The notes beneath the pieces are model-generated. The model did no database searches and was not told the DNA's origin. It saw only the letters and a list, made by a program, of their open reading frames with translations. This document shows, one piece after another, positions 17,701 through 24,457 of a stretch of 38,613 bases of DNA (its first letter is position 1; each line of letters starts with the position of its first letter). Source of the DNA: an uncultured Clostridia bacterium (GTDB taxonomy: Bacteria; Bacillota; Clostridia; Oscillospirales; Oscillospiraceae); assembly GCA_947164825.1 (NCBI GenBank), contig CAMUYE010000010.1:1-38613 (forward strand), read 5' to 3'. The translations under genes were made by a program, and so were the position numbers.

Positions 17701-20700
17701 GAGCCCGGTCATGTCGGTCAGCACCCGCCCCTCGGCCTCGATCTTGCAGCCGTGGAGATAGAGGGGCTCGGTCTCGGAGCCGTTGGTCAGGCTGGCGGTG
17801 ACGGTCTCCTCCTCGCCCTGGGCAGCCACGGCCACGGAGGTCTCCAGGTCGGCGGCCACGGGAACGGCCTCCTTGACCCAGACGGGGGCGGTCACGGCGA
17901 TGTCGCCGTCAGCCTCCACGATCCGGACGTAGTAGTAGCCGTCGGTGTTGGGGATGGTCAGCGCGTCTTCGTAGGCGTTGGCGTTGACTTCGACCTTCTT
18001 CAGGGTCTTGCCGCCCTCGCCGATGATCTCCACGGTGGCGATCTTGTCGGTGCGGTCGGGATCCTCCACGTTCACCTTGACGGTGACGGTCTCGGGCTGA
18101 TCGTCCTCCTCGAAGGGAGCAATGTCGCCCAGCTTGAAGGTCTGCTCGGCAGCTTCCAGCTCGTAGGAGATCCGGAGGTTCTGGTCCTCGGTGGAGTAGA
18201 CCCGGCGGGCGTCCAGAGCCCGGTAGAGGCCAATCTCGGAGAAGTCGTCGGTCAGGATGACGTCGCGGCAGGTGTTGGAGTCGCCCCAGTTGCCCTTGTG
18301 GTTATCCTGGTTGTTGGTGGGGGCCACGTGCCAGCCCATGGACAGGCAGAGGTCGTACTCGCTGTAGGAGGGGAAGTAGGCGGAGCCGCCCACCTTGCCC
18401 TCGCCGTTGCCCACCTCGATAAGGTTCAGCACGTCGTCGCGCTTGGCGGAATAGCCGGCGTAGTTGTCAAAGTTGCCGAAGGTCTTGCCGGGGTGGTTGA
18501 ACTGGGAGATGACGGGAACGGGATTGCCTTCCTCGTCGAAGGGGATGTTCTTGGTGGCGTTGACGCCGGTGACCTCCGCGCCGTTCCGGGTGGTCTTGGC
18601 CTCGGTGCCGTCGATGGCCAGACCCTTTTCGGCGTTGACCATCATATCGTTGTAGAGGTGCATGCCGGCGTAGCCGGTCTTGTTGTTGAGGTCCTTGTTG
18701 TTTCTGGAGACCACGCCGTAGGTGTTGAAGGTGTTGGTGTGGCCGGGGCCGCCGGACCAGGTCATCTCGTAGCCGTAGACGCAGAGGAAGTCGTCGTAGC
18801 GCTCGTTATACTCCTTGGCGGTGGCGCGGGCCTCCTCCCACTTGGTGGTGGTACCGGCGGCGTTTTTCAGCAGGGAGCTCAGGTCGTAGTAGCTGGAGGT
18901 GGTGGCGGTGGAGGTGGTATCGAAGTAGTTGGAGTGGTCGGTGATAATGATGAAGTCCAGATCGGCCACGCCCTGGGCGTGCTCATAGGCGTCCTCCAGG
19001 GTGCCGACGCCGTCGGAGTATTCGGCGGTGTGGGCGTGGATCTGACCGAAGTACAGGGTCTCGCCGCCCTCGCCGATGAAGAAGTTCCAGCTCTTGGTGA
19101 CGGATTTTCCGTCGGCCCGGGTGATGGTGACGGAGACGCTGTGCTTGCCGTCCTCCATGTCCGCCGCGGGCGTGTAGGAATACTTGTCGCCGGAAACCGT
19201 GCCGGTGGCGGTCTCGCCGTCCAGCAGCATGGAGAAGCTGGGGTTGGTTTTGACGTTGGCGAAGGTGACGCCGATCTCGGGCCGCTTCTCCTCGCCGGTG
19301 GCGGAGTTGGCGGCGGGGAAGGTCGTCAGGATCAGGGGCTCGTCCCGGATATCCACGGTAACCACGGCGTCGTAGCTCTTGCCCAGCGCGTCGGTGACGG
19401 CGACCTTGACCGTCAGCTTCCTTCCGCCCTCCAGGGCAGCCATGGGGACGGTGAAGCTGCCCTTGCGGACCTCCAGGCTGTGCTCGGCGGTGACGAAGCT
19501 GCCGCTGTCCACCTTGTAGGAGGCGGTGACGGTCGTGGGCTCGCTGACGTCGCGGATCTCAAACTCCACCGGGCAGTCGGAGCCGATGGCGGGATCGGGA
19601 GTCTTGAGCTCCACCTCGGGGTTCACCACGTAGCCGGTGCCGTCCCTGTCCTCCATGGGGTAGAAGTTCATGGCGAAGAGCTCCACGCTCTCGGCCTTAA
19701 AGGTCCAGCCGCTGAACACGTCGTTGAAGAACTCGATGCTGCAGTAGTAGTTGCCGTATTTCGCGGCCTTGTTCTTGATCTCGTAGCCGCCGGTGCGCTC
19801 CACCAGCGTCCACTGGGCGTAGCCCTGCTTCTCTGCGTCGGCGGGCCAATCGATCATCAGCAGGGTCTCGTCGTTGTTGACCTTGCCGTTTTCGTCCACG
19901 GTGTTCTCGGGCATGGCCAGATACTTGCCGTTGTTCTCAAAGGAGAAGACCGGATTGGCCTCGGTGCCGCTGACGTGGACTGTGAAGATCATGCCGCCGT
20001 CGGCAATGTCCTCATAGGCCAGGGTGCCGTCCTCGGCCAGGGTCGCGGAGGCGGCCAGCAGAGCGGGTGCGGAGACGTCCTCGCCGGTGGGCTGGCCCAT
20101 GACGGCCCTGGCGTTGTGGTTGTAGACCACGTAAGTGCCGCCGTCCTCGGGCAGGCCGCCGGCCACAAAGGGCTCGCCGACCCGTCCGTCCTCGTCGGCG
20201 GAGGTGGCATAGAATTTGAACTGGTAGAGACTGGCGGAGGAGGCCTTATAGCTCCAGGGCTTGATGGCCCCTTTGTAGACCTCCAGATAGACCGGGCCGC
20301 CGTTGTACTGGAAGCCGACGTTCTTGATGTTGTAGTACCCGGCCGCTCCGGCCTGGTCGGTCACGAAGGTCCATTTTGCGTAGCCGTTCTCACCGATCTC
20401 GTCTGTGAGGATCAGCTCCTCGCTGTCGTTCAGGGCAAGATACTGGCCGCCAAGCTGCAGGATATAGTCCGAACCGGTCTTGACGAACTTGACGACAGCG
20501 GTCCCGTTGGGCAGACTCGGAATGCTGACGCCGTCCGAGGAGACTGTCGCGGTCTTGGCCGGCGCGCTGCCTCCGTTTACGTCCGCGCCGACGAGATAGC
20601 CGTCGACATTGTAGATGACGCCGTAGGCGCCGTCTTCGGGCAGGCCGTTGATCAGAGTCGCGGTCTCGCCTTCCTCGGTGGCAAAGCTCAGCACCGGGAA

Positions 20701-20763
20701 CACGGACAGGACCATGACCAGGGCCAGCAGCAGCGCCAGCGCCTTTGAGAAGTGCTTTTTCAT
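14743..20763 (-). CDS. Giant secreted PHP-type metallohydrolase with SLH repeats (CehA/McbA-like)
   Basis: The 2006-residue protein starts at ATG 20763 with AAAAGGAGG at ideal spacing. It has a signal peptide (residues 1 to about 29, ending LSFA). Two related beta-rich modules (about 15-390) precede Ig-like regions. A PHP domain spans about 570-860, with HAH (about 576-578), ITDHSN, NHPGKTF and DNHKGNW as probable metal ligands and RVYSTEDQN at its end. After Ig-like linkers comes a GATase/DUF4350-like fold (about 1081-1265), then three SLH repeats (about 1266-1454, for example FTDVNRNKWYHAAVDFA). OB-like modules (about 1564-1774), a FIVAR-like helical repeat (about 1781-1851) and a C-terminal module similar to the N-terminal ones follow. 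PHP domains of this group are metal-dependent phosphoesterases; the substrate is unknown. SLH repeats would attach it to wall polymers. Confidence 0.85.
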   Translation of the reverse strand: MKKHFSKALALLLALVMVLSVFPVLSFATEEGETATLINGLPEDGAYGVIYNVDGYLVGADVNGGSAPAKTATVSSDGVSIPSLPNGTAVVKFVKTGSDYILQLGGQYLALNDSEELILTDEIGENGYAKWTFVTDQAGAAGYYNIKNVGFQYNGGPVYLEVYKGAIKPWSYKASSASLYQFKFYATSADEDGRVGEPFVAGGLPEDGGTYVVYNHNARAVMGQPTGEDVSAPALLAASATLAEDGTLAYEDIADGGMIFTVHVSGTEANPVFSFENNGKYLAMPENTVDENGKVNNDETLLMIDWPADAEKQGYAQWTLVERTGGYEIKNKAAKYGNYYCSIEFFNDVFSGWTFKAESVELFAMNFYPMEDRDGTGYVVNPEVELKTPDPAIGSDCPVEFEIRDVSEPTTVTASYKVDSGSFVTAEHSLEVRKGSFTVPMAALEGGRKLTVKVAVTDALGKSYDAVVTVDIRDEPLILTTFPAANSATGEEKRPEIGVTFANVKTNPSFSMLLDGETATGTVSGDKYSYTPAADMEDGKHSVSVTITRADGKSVTKSWNFFIGEGGETLYFGQIHAHTAEYSDGVGTLEDAYEHAQGVADLDFIIITDHSNYFDTTSTATTSSYYDLSSLLKNAAGTTTKWEEARATAKEYNERYDDFLCVYGYEMTWSGGPGHTNTFNTYGVVSRNNKDLNNKTGYAGMHLYNDMMVNAEKGLAIDGTEAKTTRNGAEVTGVNATKNIPFDEEGNPVPVISQFNHPGKTFGNFDNYAGYSAKRDDVLNLIEVGNGEGKVGGSAYFPSYSEYDLCLSMGWHVAPTNNQDNHKGNWGDSNTCRDVILTDDFSEIGLYRALDARRVYSTEDQNLRISYELEAAEQTFKLGDIAPFEEDDQPETVTVKVNVEDPDRTDKIATVEIIGEGGKTLKKVEVNANAYEDALTIPNTDGYYYVRIVEADGDIAVTAPVWVKEAVPVAADLETSVAVAAQGEEETVTASLTNGSETEPLYLHGCKIEAEGRVLTDMTGLEGVVEPGETEEINIPFTPSTTEPAAVKTYEITVTFNVIFKGKELVYTKTITETSYPPEMMTYIGLDKGHDNFYVSGDYAGNEGNFIDICAQRGILCKYIDKGEMTKENLARFKAVLITVPRVKGDGLPAVWTAEELEALADYAANGGTILSFSKSDRYDPDDPADAPYENYYSSANLSNLVNEAVGAQTRFIRGIVVDNDKKANEAYRIYFDGRELIGDHLFTEGIYPSSNGRYQWYNGTGITHDPCLRFTDVNRNKWYHAAVDFALDYGLMSGISTTTFEPNSPLTREMFVQILWRASGSPEPTITNPFNDVKESNWSYKAVLWAFENEITAGKGEGTFDRKSPVTREEMALFLMKFAMLNGIDVSARADISAYPDADRVHGWAVDGIQWAVAEGLISGVDVNGTAYLQPRESATRAQVALILKNFTEKNGMELPKGDMAVVSLISPYDTTWVANYKANFDGSSYVPDYDNDMVMAEMGSGFSLATAEKLPGGGYLVCSGATFISNYDLKYGDPANEQYENYLLVCNILDFIKDGEFDGEVTPIAQVHRGEVGQEFTIEGIVTSNASDYDKDTAFFDCIYIQDETRGINAFPVSGYYFIGEKVRAHGGVTYYCGEIELNLSTDYNGSIKVISNDLTPVEPKTVTCAEAMSDDNIGNLMKVTGVITEIHETAGVVDMIYVDDGSGEQAMLFINGYIQKESHALDGIEVGMNIEGVGIGSRDVDEASGGADGQIGDDIDPSLFIKRLRVRSRDELLIWAPELDTTELEAAIAEAQAIDRSLYTEASLAALDEALTAAQAVMANPDKDQRMVTEALNALRTALDGLEIIPTDGFAAATTLAANDQVIIYFPNKGLALADSLNGNKVGEVAVTPVEGMLEPAAGVAVYTVEYPEGDTTNFYLKMANGKYLTTGATGNSMSFEDNPNEYSLWYLQVKDADAKTVFIRSTNAAYQEGNKNQALEYYNGFTTYGWKDNANYIFQLYVQPAE

Positions 20764-20841
20764 TGCGTTTCCTCCTTTTGATTTATACAGACAGACCGCG
20801 CCGCCCGGAAGAGGCGCGGCACTCCCCATAATGACACTTGT

Positions 20842-20870
20842 ATCATATCACAGTTTTCCGCGGATTTCCA
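20842..20870 (-). promoter_or_regulatory. Promoter of the PHP/SLH surface protein gene
   Basis: TGGAAA (20865-20870), 17 nt, TATGAT (20842-20847) with an upstream TG (extended -10) on the minus strand. The leader of about 70 nt contains a 7-bp GC stem (20796-20802 with 20813-20819) before the ribosome binding site. Confidence 0.65.
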
Positions 20871-20914
20871 TAGGAAAATGTTTTTTCTTTGTGGATTTTG
20901 AATGGACGGCGTAG

Positions 20915-20920
20915 TATAAT
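20915..20920 (+). promoter_or_regulatory. Probable -10 box for the RlmA-like methyltransferase gene
   Basis: TATAAT on the plus strand; TGGATT at 20892-20897 with 17-nt spacing is a poor -35. Transcription from here would carry the whole palindromic element (20930-21052) in the 5' leader. Confidence 0.45.
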
Positions 20921-20929
20921 AGAAACGCA

Positions 20930-21052
20930 AATCGGGATTTGTCGGGATGTTGCGAAAACGCCCGTAGGGGCCGATGCCCACATCGGCCCGTTCCCGTATC
21001 GGTGTGAGGGCCGATGTGGGCATCGGCCCCTACGGAGCGACAAATCCGAATT
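20930..21052. repeat. Nested palindromic repeat element, copy 1
   Basis: The inner arms are 26-bp perfect inverted repeats (20964-20989 and 21008-21033) around an 18-nt loop. Outer imperfect arms of about 15 bp lie at 20930-20944 and 21038-21052. A near-identical copy is at 23452-23573. It contains no open frame and looks like a REP/MITE-type mobile or structural repeat. Confidence 0.9.
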
Positions 21053-21082
21053 TGGCGATTTCGGGCTGACAGGAGGACCCGT

Positions 21083-21913
21083 ATGAACTGTGACGTATTG
21101 CGCTGCCCCGTCTGCGGCGGGGCGCTGGCGCAGGCGGACCGCTCCCTGCGCTGCGGGGCGGGGCACTGCTTTGACCTGGCGAAGGAGGGCTACGTGAACC
21201 TGCTGACGGGCTCCCGGCCCGGAGACGCCACCGGCGACAGCAAGGAGGCTGCCCGCTTCCGCCGGGACTTTCTCAACAAAGGCTACTACGCGCCCCTGCG
21301 GGACGCCCTGACCGCCCGCTTTGCCGGGCGGAGCGGACGGCTGCTGGATCTCTGCTGCGGGGAGGGATACTATACCGCGGCCCTGGGGAGCCTGCCGGGG
21401 CTGGAAGTCTGGGGCTTCGACCTGGCCCGGGAAATGGTGCGGCTGGCGGCAAAGCGGAACACCGCGCTGACCCTCTTCGTGGCGAACCTGGCCCGGATCC
21501 CGGTGGAAAACGGCGCCTTTGACTGGGCCACGCTCCTTTTCGCCCCCTTCCAGGAGAAAGAGCTGCTTCGGGTGCTGAAGCCCGGCGGCCGACTGACTCT
21601 GGTGATCCCCGGGCGGCGGCATCTCTACGGCCTGAAACAGGCGGTTTACGACAAGCCCTATGAAAACGACGAGGCCCTGCCTCCCACGGAGCGGCTGCGG
21701 CTGCTGGGCACGGAGAAGCTCTCCGCCCGGATCACCCTCCAAAGCCGGGAGGATATCCGGGCTGTCTTCCGCATGACGCCCTATTACTACCGCACGAGCC
21801 CCGCCGACCGGGCCAAATTGGAGCGCTTCGGGACCCTCGATACGGAAATCGAGTTTCTCTTTGCGGAATATGAAGCCCCCGCCGACAAGGAAGCTCAGAC
21901 CGTGATTTTCTGA
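21083..21913 (+). CDS. RlmA-like 23S rRNA guanine-N1 methyltransferase
   Basis: The 276-residue protein starts at ATG 21083 after AGGAGG. A zinc-binding N-terminus has C8, C11, C24 and H28 (CPVCGG, CGAGH), followed by FDLAKEGYVNLL, the hallmark of the RlmA family. The SAM-binding motif I is LLDLCCGEGYYT, followed by WGFDLAREMVRLAAKR and VLKPGGRLTLVIP. RlmA enzymes methylate N1 of G745 or G748 in 23S rRNA hairpin 35; Gram-positive RlmA(II) affects tylosin sensitivity. Which base is modified here cannot be read from sequence. An in-frame upstream extension starting within the palindromic repeat lacks a ribosome binding site and is rejected. The gene stands alone between a divergent surface protein and a small gene with its own promoter. 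Confidence 0.88.
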   Translation: MNCDVLRCPVCGGALAQADRSLRCGAGHCFDLAKEGYVNLLTGSRPGDATGDSKEAARFRRDFLNKGYYAPLRDALTARFAGRSGRLLDLCCGEGYYTAALGSLPGLEVWGFDLAREMVRLAAKRNTALTLFVANLARIPVENGAFDWATLLFAPFQEKELLRVLKPGGRLTLVIPGRRHLYGLKQAVYDKPYENDEALPPTERLRLLGTEKLSARITLQSREDIRAVFRMTPYYYRTSPADRAKLERFGTLDTEIEFLFAEYEAPADKEAQTVIF

Positions 21914-21932
21914 AATTTAACAATATATTTAC

Positions 21933-21961
21933 TTGCATCCGGGCAGACTATATGCTATACT
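21933..21961 (+). promoter_or_regulatory. Promoter of the small cysteine-cluster membrane protein gene
   Basis: TTGCAT (21933-21938), 17 nt, TATACT (21956-21961). It lies between the methyltransferase stop codon and the next gene, so the small gene can be transcribed alone. Confidence 0.68.
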
Positions 21962-22002
21962 TGGGTATAGGATAGGAAATAATAACAATAGGAGGGATTA
22001 CC

Positions 22003-22338
22003 ATGACTAAGACCGTGAAAATCGTTCTGGCCGTCGTCGGCGCTCTCGTTGTGATCTGTGGCGTTCTGCTGCTCCTCAAGAAGAAGTTCGGCGGCAACTG
22101 CAAGATTTGCGGCAAGAAGTCCTGCAAGTGCGGCGATACCGACACGGTTGAGGACTTCGTCGAGGAGGCCGCCGCGGCTCTCGAGGAGAAGGCCGAGGAC
22201 GCCAAGGACACGCTCGCCGAGACCAAGGAGAAGGCTCAGGACTTCGTTGAGGAGAAGCTTGATGCCGCCAAGGAAAAGGCCGAAGCCATCGTCGAAGAGT
22301 TCAAGGACTACGCCGACGTGGATCTGTCCAACAACTGA
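22003..22338 (+). CDS. Small membrane protein with Cys cluster and helical tail (YtxH-like layout)
   Basis: The 111-residue protein starts at ATG 22003 after AGGAGGG. One membrane helix spans residues 5-25, followed at once by KKKFGG and a compact cysteine cluster, CKICGKKSCKC, suited to binding a metal ion. Residues 49-110 are an acidic/lysine-rich amphipathic helix (EEKAEDAKDTLAETKEKAQ), probably a coiled coil. The single helix plus charged heptad-like tail resembles YtxH-type stress proteins, but the cysteine cluster is unusual for them. I do not recognise a named family. It has its own promoter and a strong terminator, so it is a single-gene unit. Codon use favours AAG, GAG and GCC strongly, suggesting high expression. 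Confidence 0.8.
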   Translation: MTKTVKIVLAVVGALVVICGVLLLLKKKFGGNCKICGKKSCKCGDTDTVEDFVEEAAAALEEKAEDAKDTLAETKEKAQDFVEEKLDAAKEKAEAIVEEFKDYADVDLSNN

Positions 22339-22349
22339 TTTACGCAGCG

Positions 22350-22382
22350 AAAAACCGCTTCCCGGTTCGGGAAGCGGTTTTT
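22350..22382. terminator. Bidirectional terminator between the small membrane protein and the TraB lipoprotein
   Basis: AAAAACCGCTTCCC and GGGAAGCGGTTTTT form a perfect 14-bp stem with a 5-nt loop. A runs on one side and T runs on the other allow it to stop transcription from both convergent genes. Confidence 0.93.
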
Positions 22383-22422
22383 CGTTTTCTATGCGGCAGC
22401 AGATCGGCAAAAATCCGGGAGA

Positions 22423-23424
22423 TCAGTAGGCGATCTGCTCCACGGTATAACCTCCGGCGCGAAGCAGCTCCACCAGGCCGCCTTCATCGACCAGATGGGC
22501 CGCGCCTACCGCAAAGAAGACCTTGTCTCCGGCCTCCAGCCACGCGACCGCCTTGTCGCGCATGCCCAGGTTGCGCCGGGCCAGCATTTGATCGTAGTAG
22601 TCCTCCAGCAGGGCGGCCTGCTCCTCGGTCAGATCGTCGCTTCCGCCGGATTCCTCGTTCAGAACGCCCACGATCCGGTCATAATCGCCGCTGAGCCAGG
22701 CCCCGTAGAGCGCATCGACGTCGGCGCCGTAAGTGTCCAGCCCGTTCAGCGTGCTGTCGATCAGCAGCAGATTCAGCTCGTCGGAAAAGCTCGCCAGCAG
22801 CGCGTACTGGAATTCGGCGCTCTCCACGTCCCGTACTTCGATCTTTTTTTCGTAACAGTAACGGATCAGAGAGCGGTCCATGCTGATCCCCATGTCGTAG
22901 TCCGTCCGCGTGAGGATGGCGGCCTGCGCCACGAGTTGGGACCACATGGCCAGATTATAAGAGTCCGTCAGCATGGAGGACAACCCCGCCTCCCGAAGCA
23001 GGGCGGCGGCCTTTTCATAGGTCTCGGCCGGCATGTGATCGGAGATCTTCGTCCCGTCGCGCAAAAGGAAATTGCCCATCGCGCGCAGCTGGGCTCCATA
23101 GTCCTTCTCGTAGGCCACGACGTCGAACTCCACAGCCAAGGCGTCGCAGCCGTTCAAAACAGGTTTAAGCTTTTCCAGCGCCGTGTCGATCCGCTGATCT
23201 CCGACGTGGATGGTCCCGAAGAGCCAGCCCTCCTGCCCCTCCGGCCCCGTGATGTGAAAGAGCATGGGGTGGACCTCGTCGTCCGTCTCCGGCGCCGCGG
23301 GAGCGGCGCCCGTCGGGGTCGTGCCGGCAGGCTCTGACGGCTTCGGCTGCGTCCCGGGCTGAACGCAGCCGGAGAGCGCGGTCAGGAGCAGGGCAAGGAT
23401 CAGAGACAAAGCAAGTTTTTTCAT
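22423..23424 (-). CDS. TraB/GumN-family lipoprotein
   Basis: The start is the ATG at 23424, with GGAGG 3-4 nt upstream; a longer frame reaching into the palindromic repeat is not credible. The 333-residue protein has a lipoprotein signal (TALSG-C, Cys20) and a Pro/Thr/Ala-rich linker to about residue 45. Its TraB/GumN domain (PF01963) carries the two family motifs: LFGTIHVGD near the start and AVGAAHLVDEGGLVELL near the end, the latter with GGYTVEQI. The family shares a fold with Tiki-type metalloproteases, which use the GxxH histidines to bind metal; activity in bacteria is little studied. It should act on the outer face of the membrane. It follows the zinc finger gene in the same direction, with repeat copy 2 between them. 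Confidence 0.88.
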   Translation of the reverse strand: MKKLALSLILALLLTALSGCVQPGTQPKPSEPAGTTPTGAAPAAPETDDEVHPMLFHITGPEGQEGWLFGTIHVGDQRIDTALEKLKPVLNGCDALAVEFDVVAYEKDYGAQLRAMGNFLLRDGTKISDHMPAETYEKAAALLREAGLSSMLTDSYNLAMWSQLVAQAAILTRTDYDMGISMDRSLIRYCYEKKIEVRDVESAEFQYALLASFSDELNLLLIDSTLNGLDTYGADVDALYGAWLSGDYDRIVGVLNEESGGSDDLTEEQAALLEDYYDQMLARRNLGMRDKAVAWLEAGDKVFFAVGAAHLVDEGGLVELLRAGGYTVEQIAY

Positions 23425-23451
23425 ATTGCCTCCATAATGACCGTGTGGGGA

Positions 23452-23573
23452 AATCGGGATTTGCCGGGATGTTGCGAAAACGCCCGTAGGGGCCGATGCC
23501 CACATCGGCCCGTTCCCGTATCGGTGTGAGGGCCGATGTGGGCATCGGCCCCTACGGATCGACAAATCCGAAT
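23452..23573. repeat. Nested palindromic repeat element, copy 2
   Basis: The inner 26-bp arms (23486-23511, 23530-23555) and the 18-nt loop are identical to those of copy 1 at 20930-21052. The outer arms are 23452-23466 and 23560-23573. Only a few bases differ between copies. It fills most of the 162-bp gap between the zinc finger gene and the TraB lipoprotein gene. Confidence 0.9.
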
Positions 23574-23586
23574 CGTCCGCCGGCTG

Positions 23587-24357
23587 CTACGGACGGGGCT
23601 GCCCGCAGCCGACGCAAATCTCCCGATCTGCACGGTTCTGATTTCCGCAGACGGGACACAGCCAGGAACCGGCGCGGCTGCCCCGGGGCCGTCCGCAGTT
23701 GGAGCAGACCGTTCGGCCCTCCCGGTTTTGGCGGCCGCAGTAGCCGCAGGTCCAGGTATTTTCCGTGCGGGCGCTGCCGCAGAGCTTGCAGGCGGTATCC
23801 CGCTCGTCGTTGGCAATGCCACAGACGGGGCAGCTCCAGCTCGCAGAGCGGACAAATCGCCTGCGCTGACAGGCGGTGCAGCGGGTCTCGGTTTCGGGAT
23901 TCTCCTGGCCGCAGCCCTCACAGATCCAAGTCAGCAGAGGCCGGTCCTTGGGCGCGCCGCAACTGAGGCAGAAGGCCTCAGCCTCCGGATTTTCTGTCTT
24001 GCAGAAGGGACAGCGCCAGGTGGGGATCCGGGCCTGATCGCGCAGAGCGCCGCAGACGGAGCAGCGGGTCTCGTCGGTGTTTTCGCTGCCGCAGGACGGG
24101 CAGACCCAAGAGCGCAGCAGAGGCACCGGGGGCTCGTTCTCAGGCAGGCGCTCCGTGGGGCGGAGGCTCAGAAGCAGCAGAAAGAGTCCGAAAACAGCCA
24201 GCACCAGGGCCGCCCAGAAGGCGGATTCCACCAGCTCGGCGAAGTCGGACATCGCTCTGGCCTTCTCCCCCAGGAACCACTCCGTCTGACGCACGAGAAA
24301 CAGCACCGCCGTCAGGACGACGCCGGAGATCAGGCAGGACAGACCGACTTTCCGCAT
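23587..24357 (-). CDS. Membrane-anchored protein with six RanBP2-type zinc fingers
   Basis: The start is the ATG at 24357, preceded by AAAGGAGG; the longer frame upstream runs through tandem repeats and is rejected. The 256-residue protein has two membrane helices (about 5-22 and 46-66), leaving the C-terminus in the cytoplasm if the N-terminus is inside. Residues from about 85 on are six consecutive zinc fingers, each W-x-C-x2-C-x3-N-...-C-x2-C. Five have exactly six residues between Asn and the third Cys, which is the RanBP2 consensus; the first has five. RanBP2 fingers bind RNA or ubiquitin in eukaryotes, and similar ribbons occur singly in bacteria. The last two carry Arg after the Asn (CGRQNR, CGNQNR), like RNA-binding examples. 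The function here is unknown. Confidence 0.82.
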   Translation of the reverse strand: MRKVGLSCLISGVVLTAVLFLVRQTEWFLGEKARAMSDFAELVESAFWAALVLAVFGLFLLLLSLRPTERLPENEPPVPLLRSWVCPSCGSENTDETRCSVCGALRDQARIPTWRCPFCKTENPEAEAFCLSCGAPKDRPLLTWICEGCGQENPETETRCTACQRRRFVRSASWSCPVCGIANDERDTACKLCGSARTENTWTCGYCGRQNREGRTVCSNCGRPRGSRAGSWLCPVCGNQNRADREICVGCGQPRP

Positions 24358-24381
24358 GGGGGACCTCCTTTTTTCTGAAAT

Positions 24382-24449
24382 GCAAAATGCAAGATGCAAA
24401 ATGCAAAATGATTGCAGCGTTTCCACTGATTTTACATTTTGCATTTTGC
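24382..24449. repeat. Heptanucleotide repeats GCAAAAT, inverted pair
   Basis: Four tandem 7-mers (24382-24409, GCAAAAT with one variant) face two reverse-complement units ATTTTGC (24436-24449). They can fold into a stem in the gap between the GH13 gene and the zinc finger gene. Confidence 0.85.
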
Positions 24450-24457
24450 TTTTTGAA

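Noticed and set aside
15598-20748. A 1716-codon open frame on the plus strand opposite the PHP/SLH gene
   Set aside because: It is a GC-rich antisense shadow: Val/Gly/Asp/His-rich, no ribosome binding site, no recognisable domain, while the opposite strand encodes clear domains with a signal peptide.
20764-21082. A riboswitch or attenuator ahead of the methyltransferase gene
   Set aside because: The structure is the nested palindrome that recurs unchanged at 23452-23573 in a different context, so it is a repeat element rather than a gene-specific RNA sensor.
23425-23565. An N-terminal extension of the TraB lipoprotein through the repeat
   Set aside because: The lipoprotein signal and GGAGG site fix the start at 23424; the upstream frame is only the palindromic repeat read in phase.
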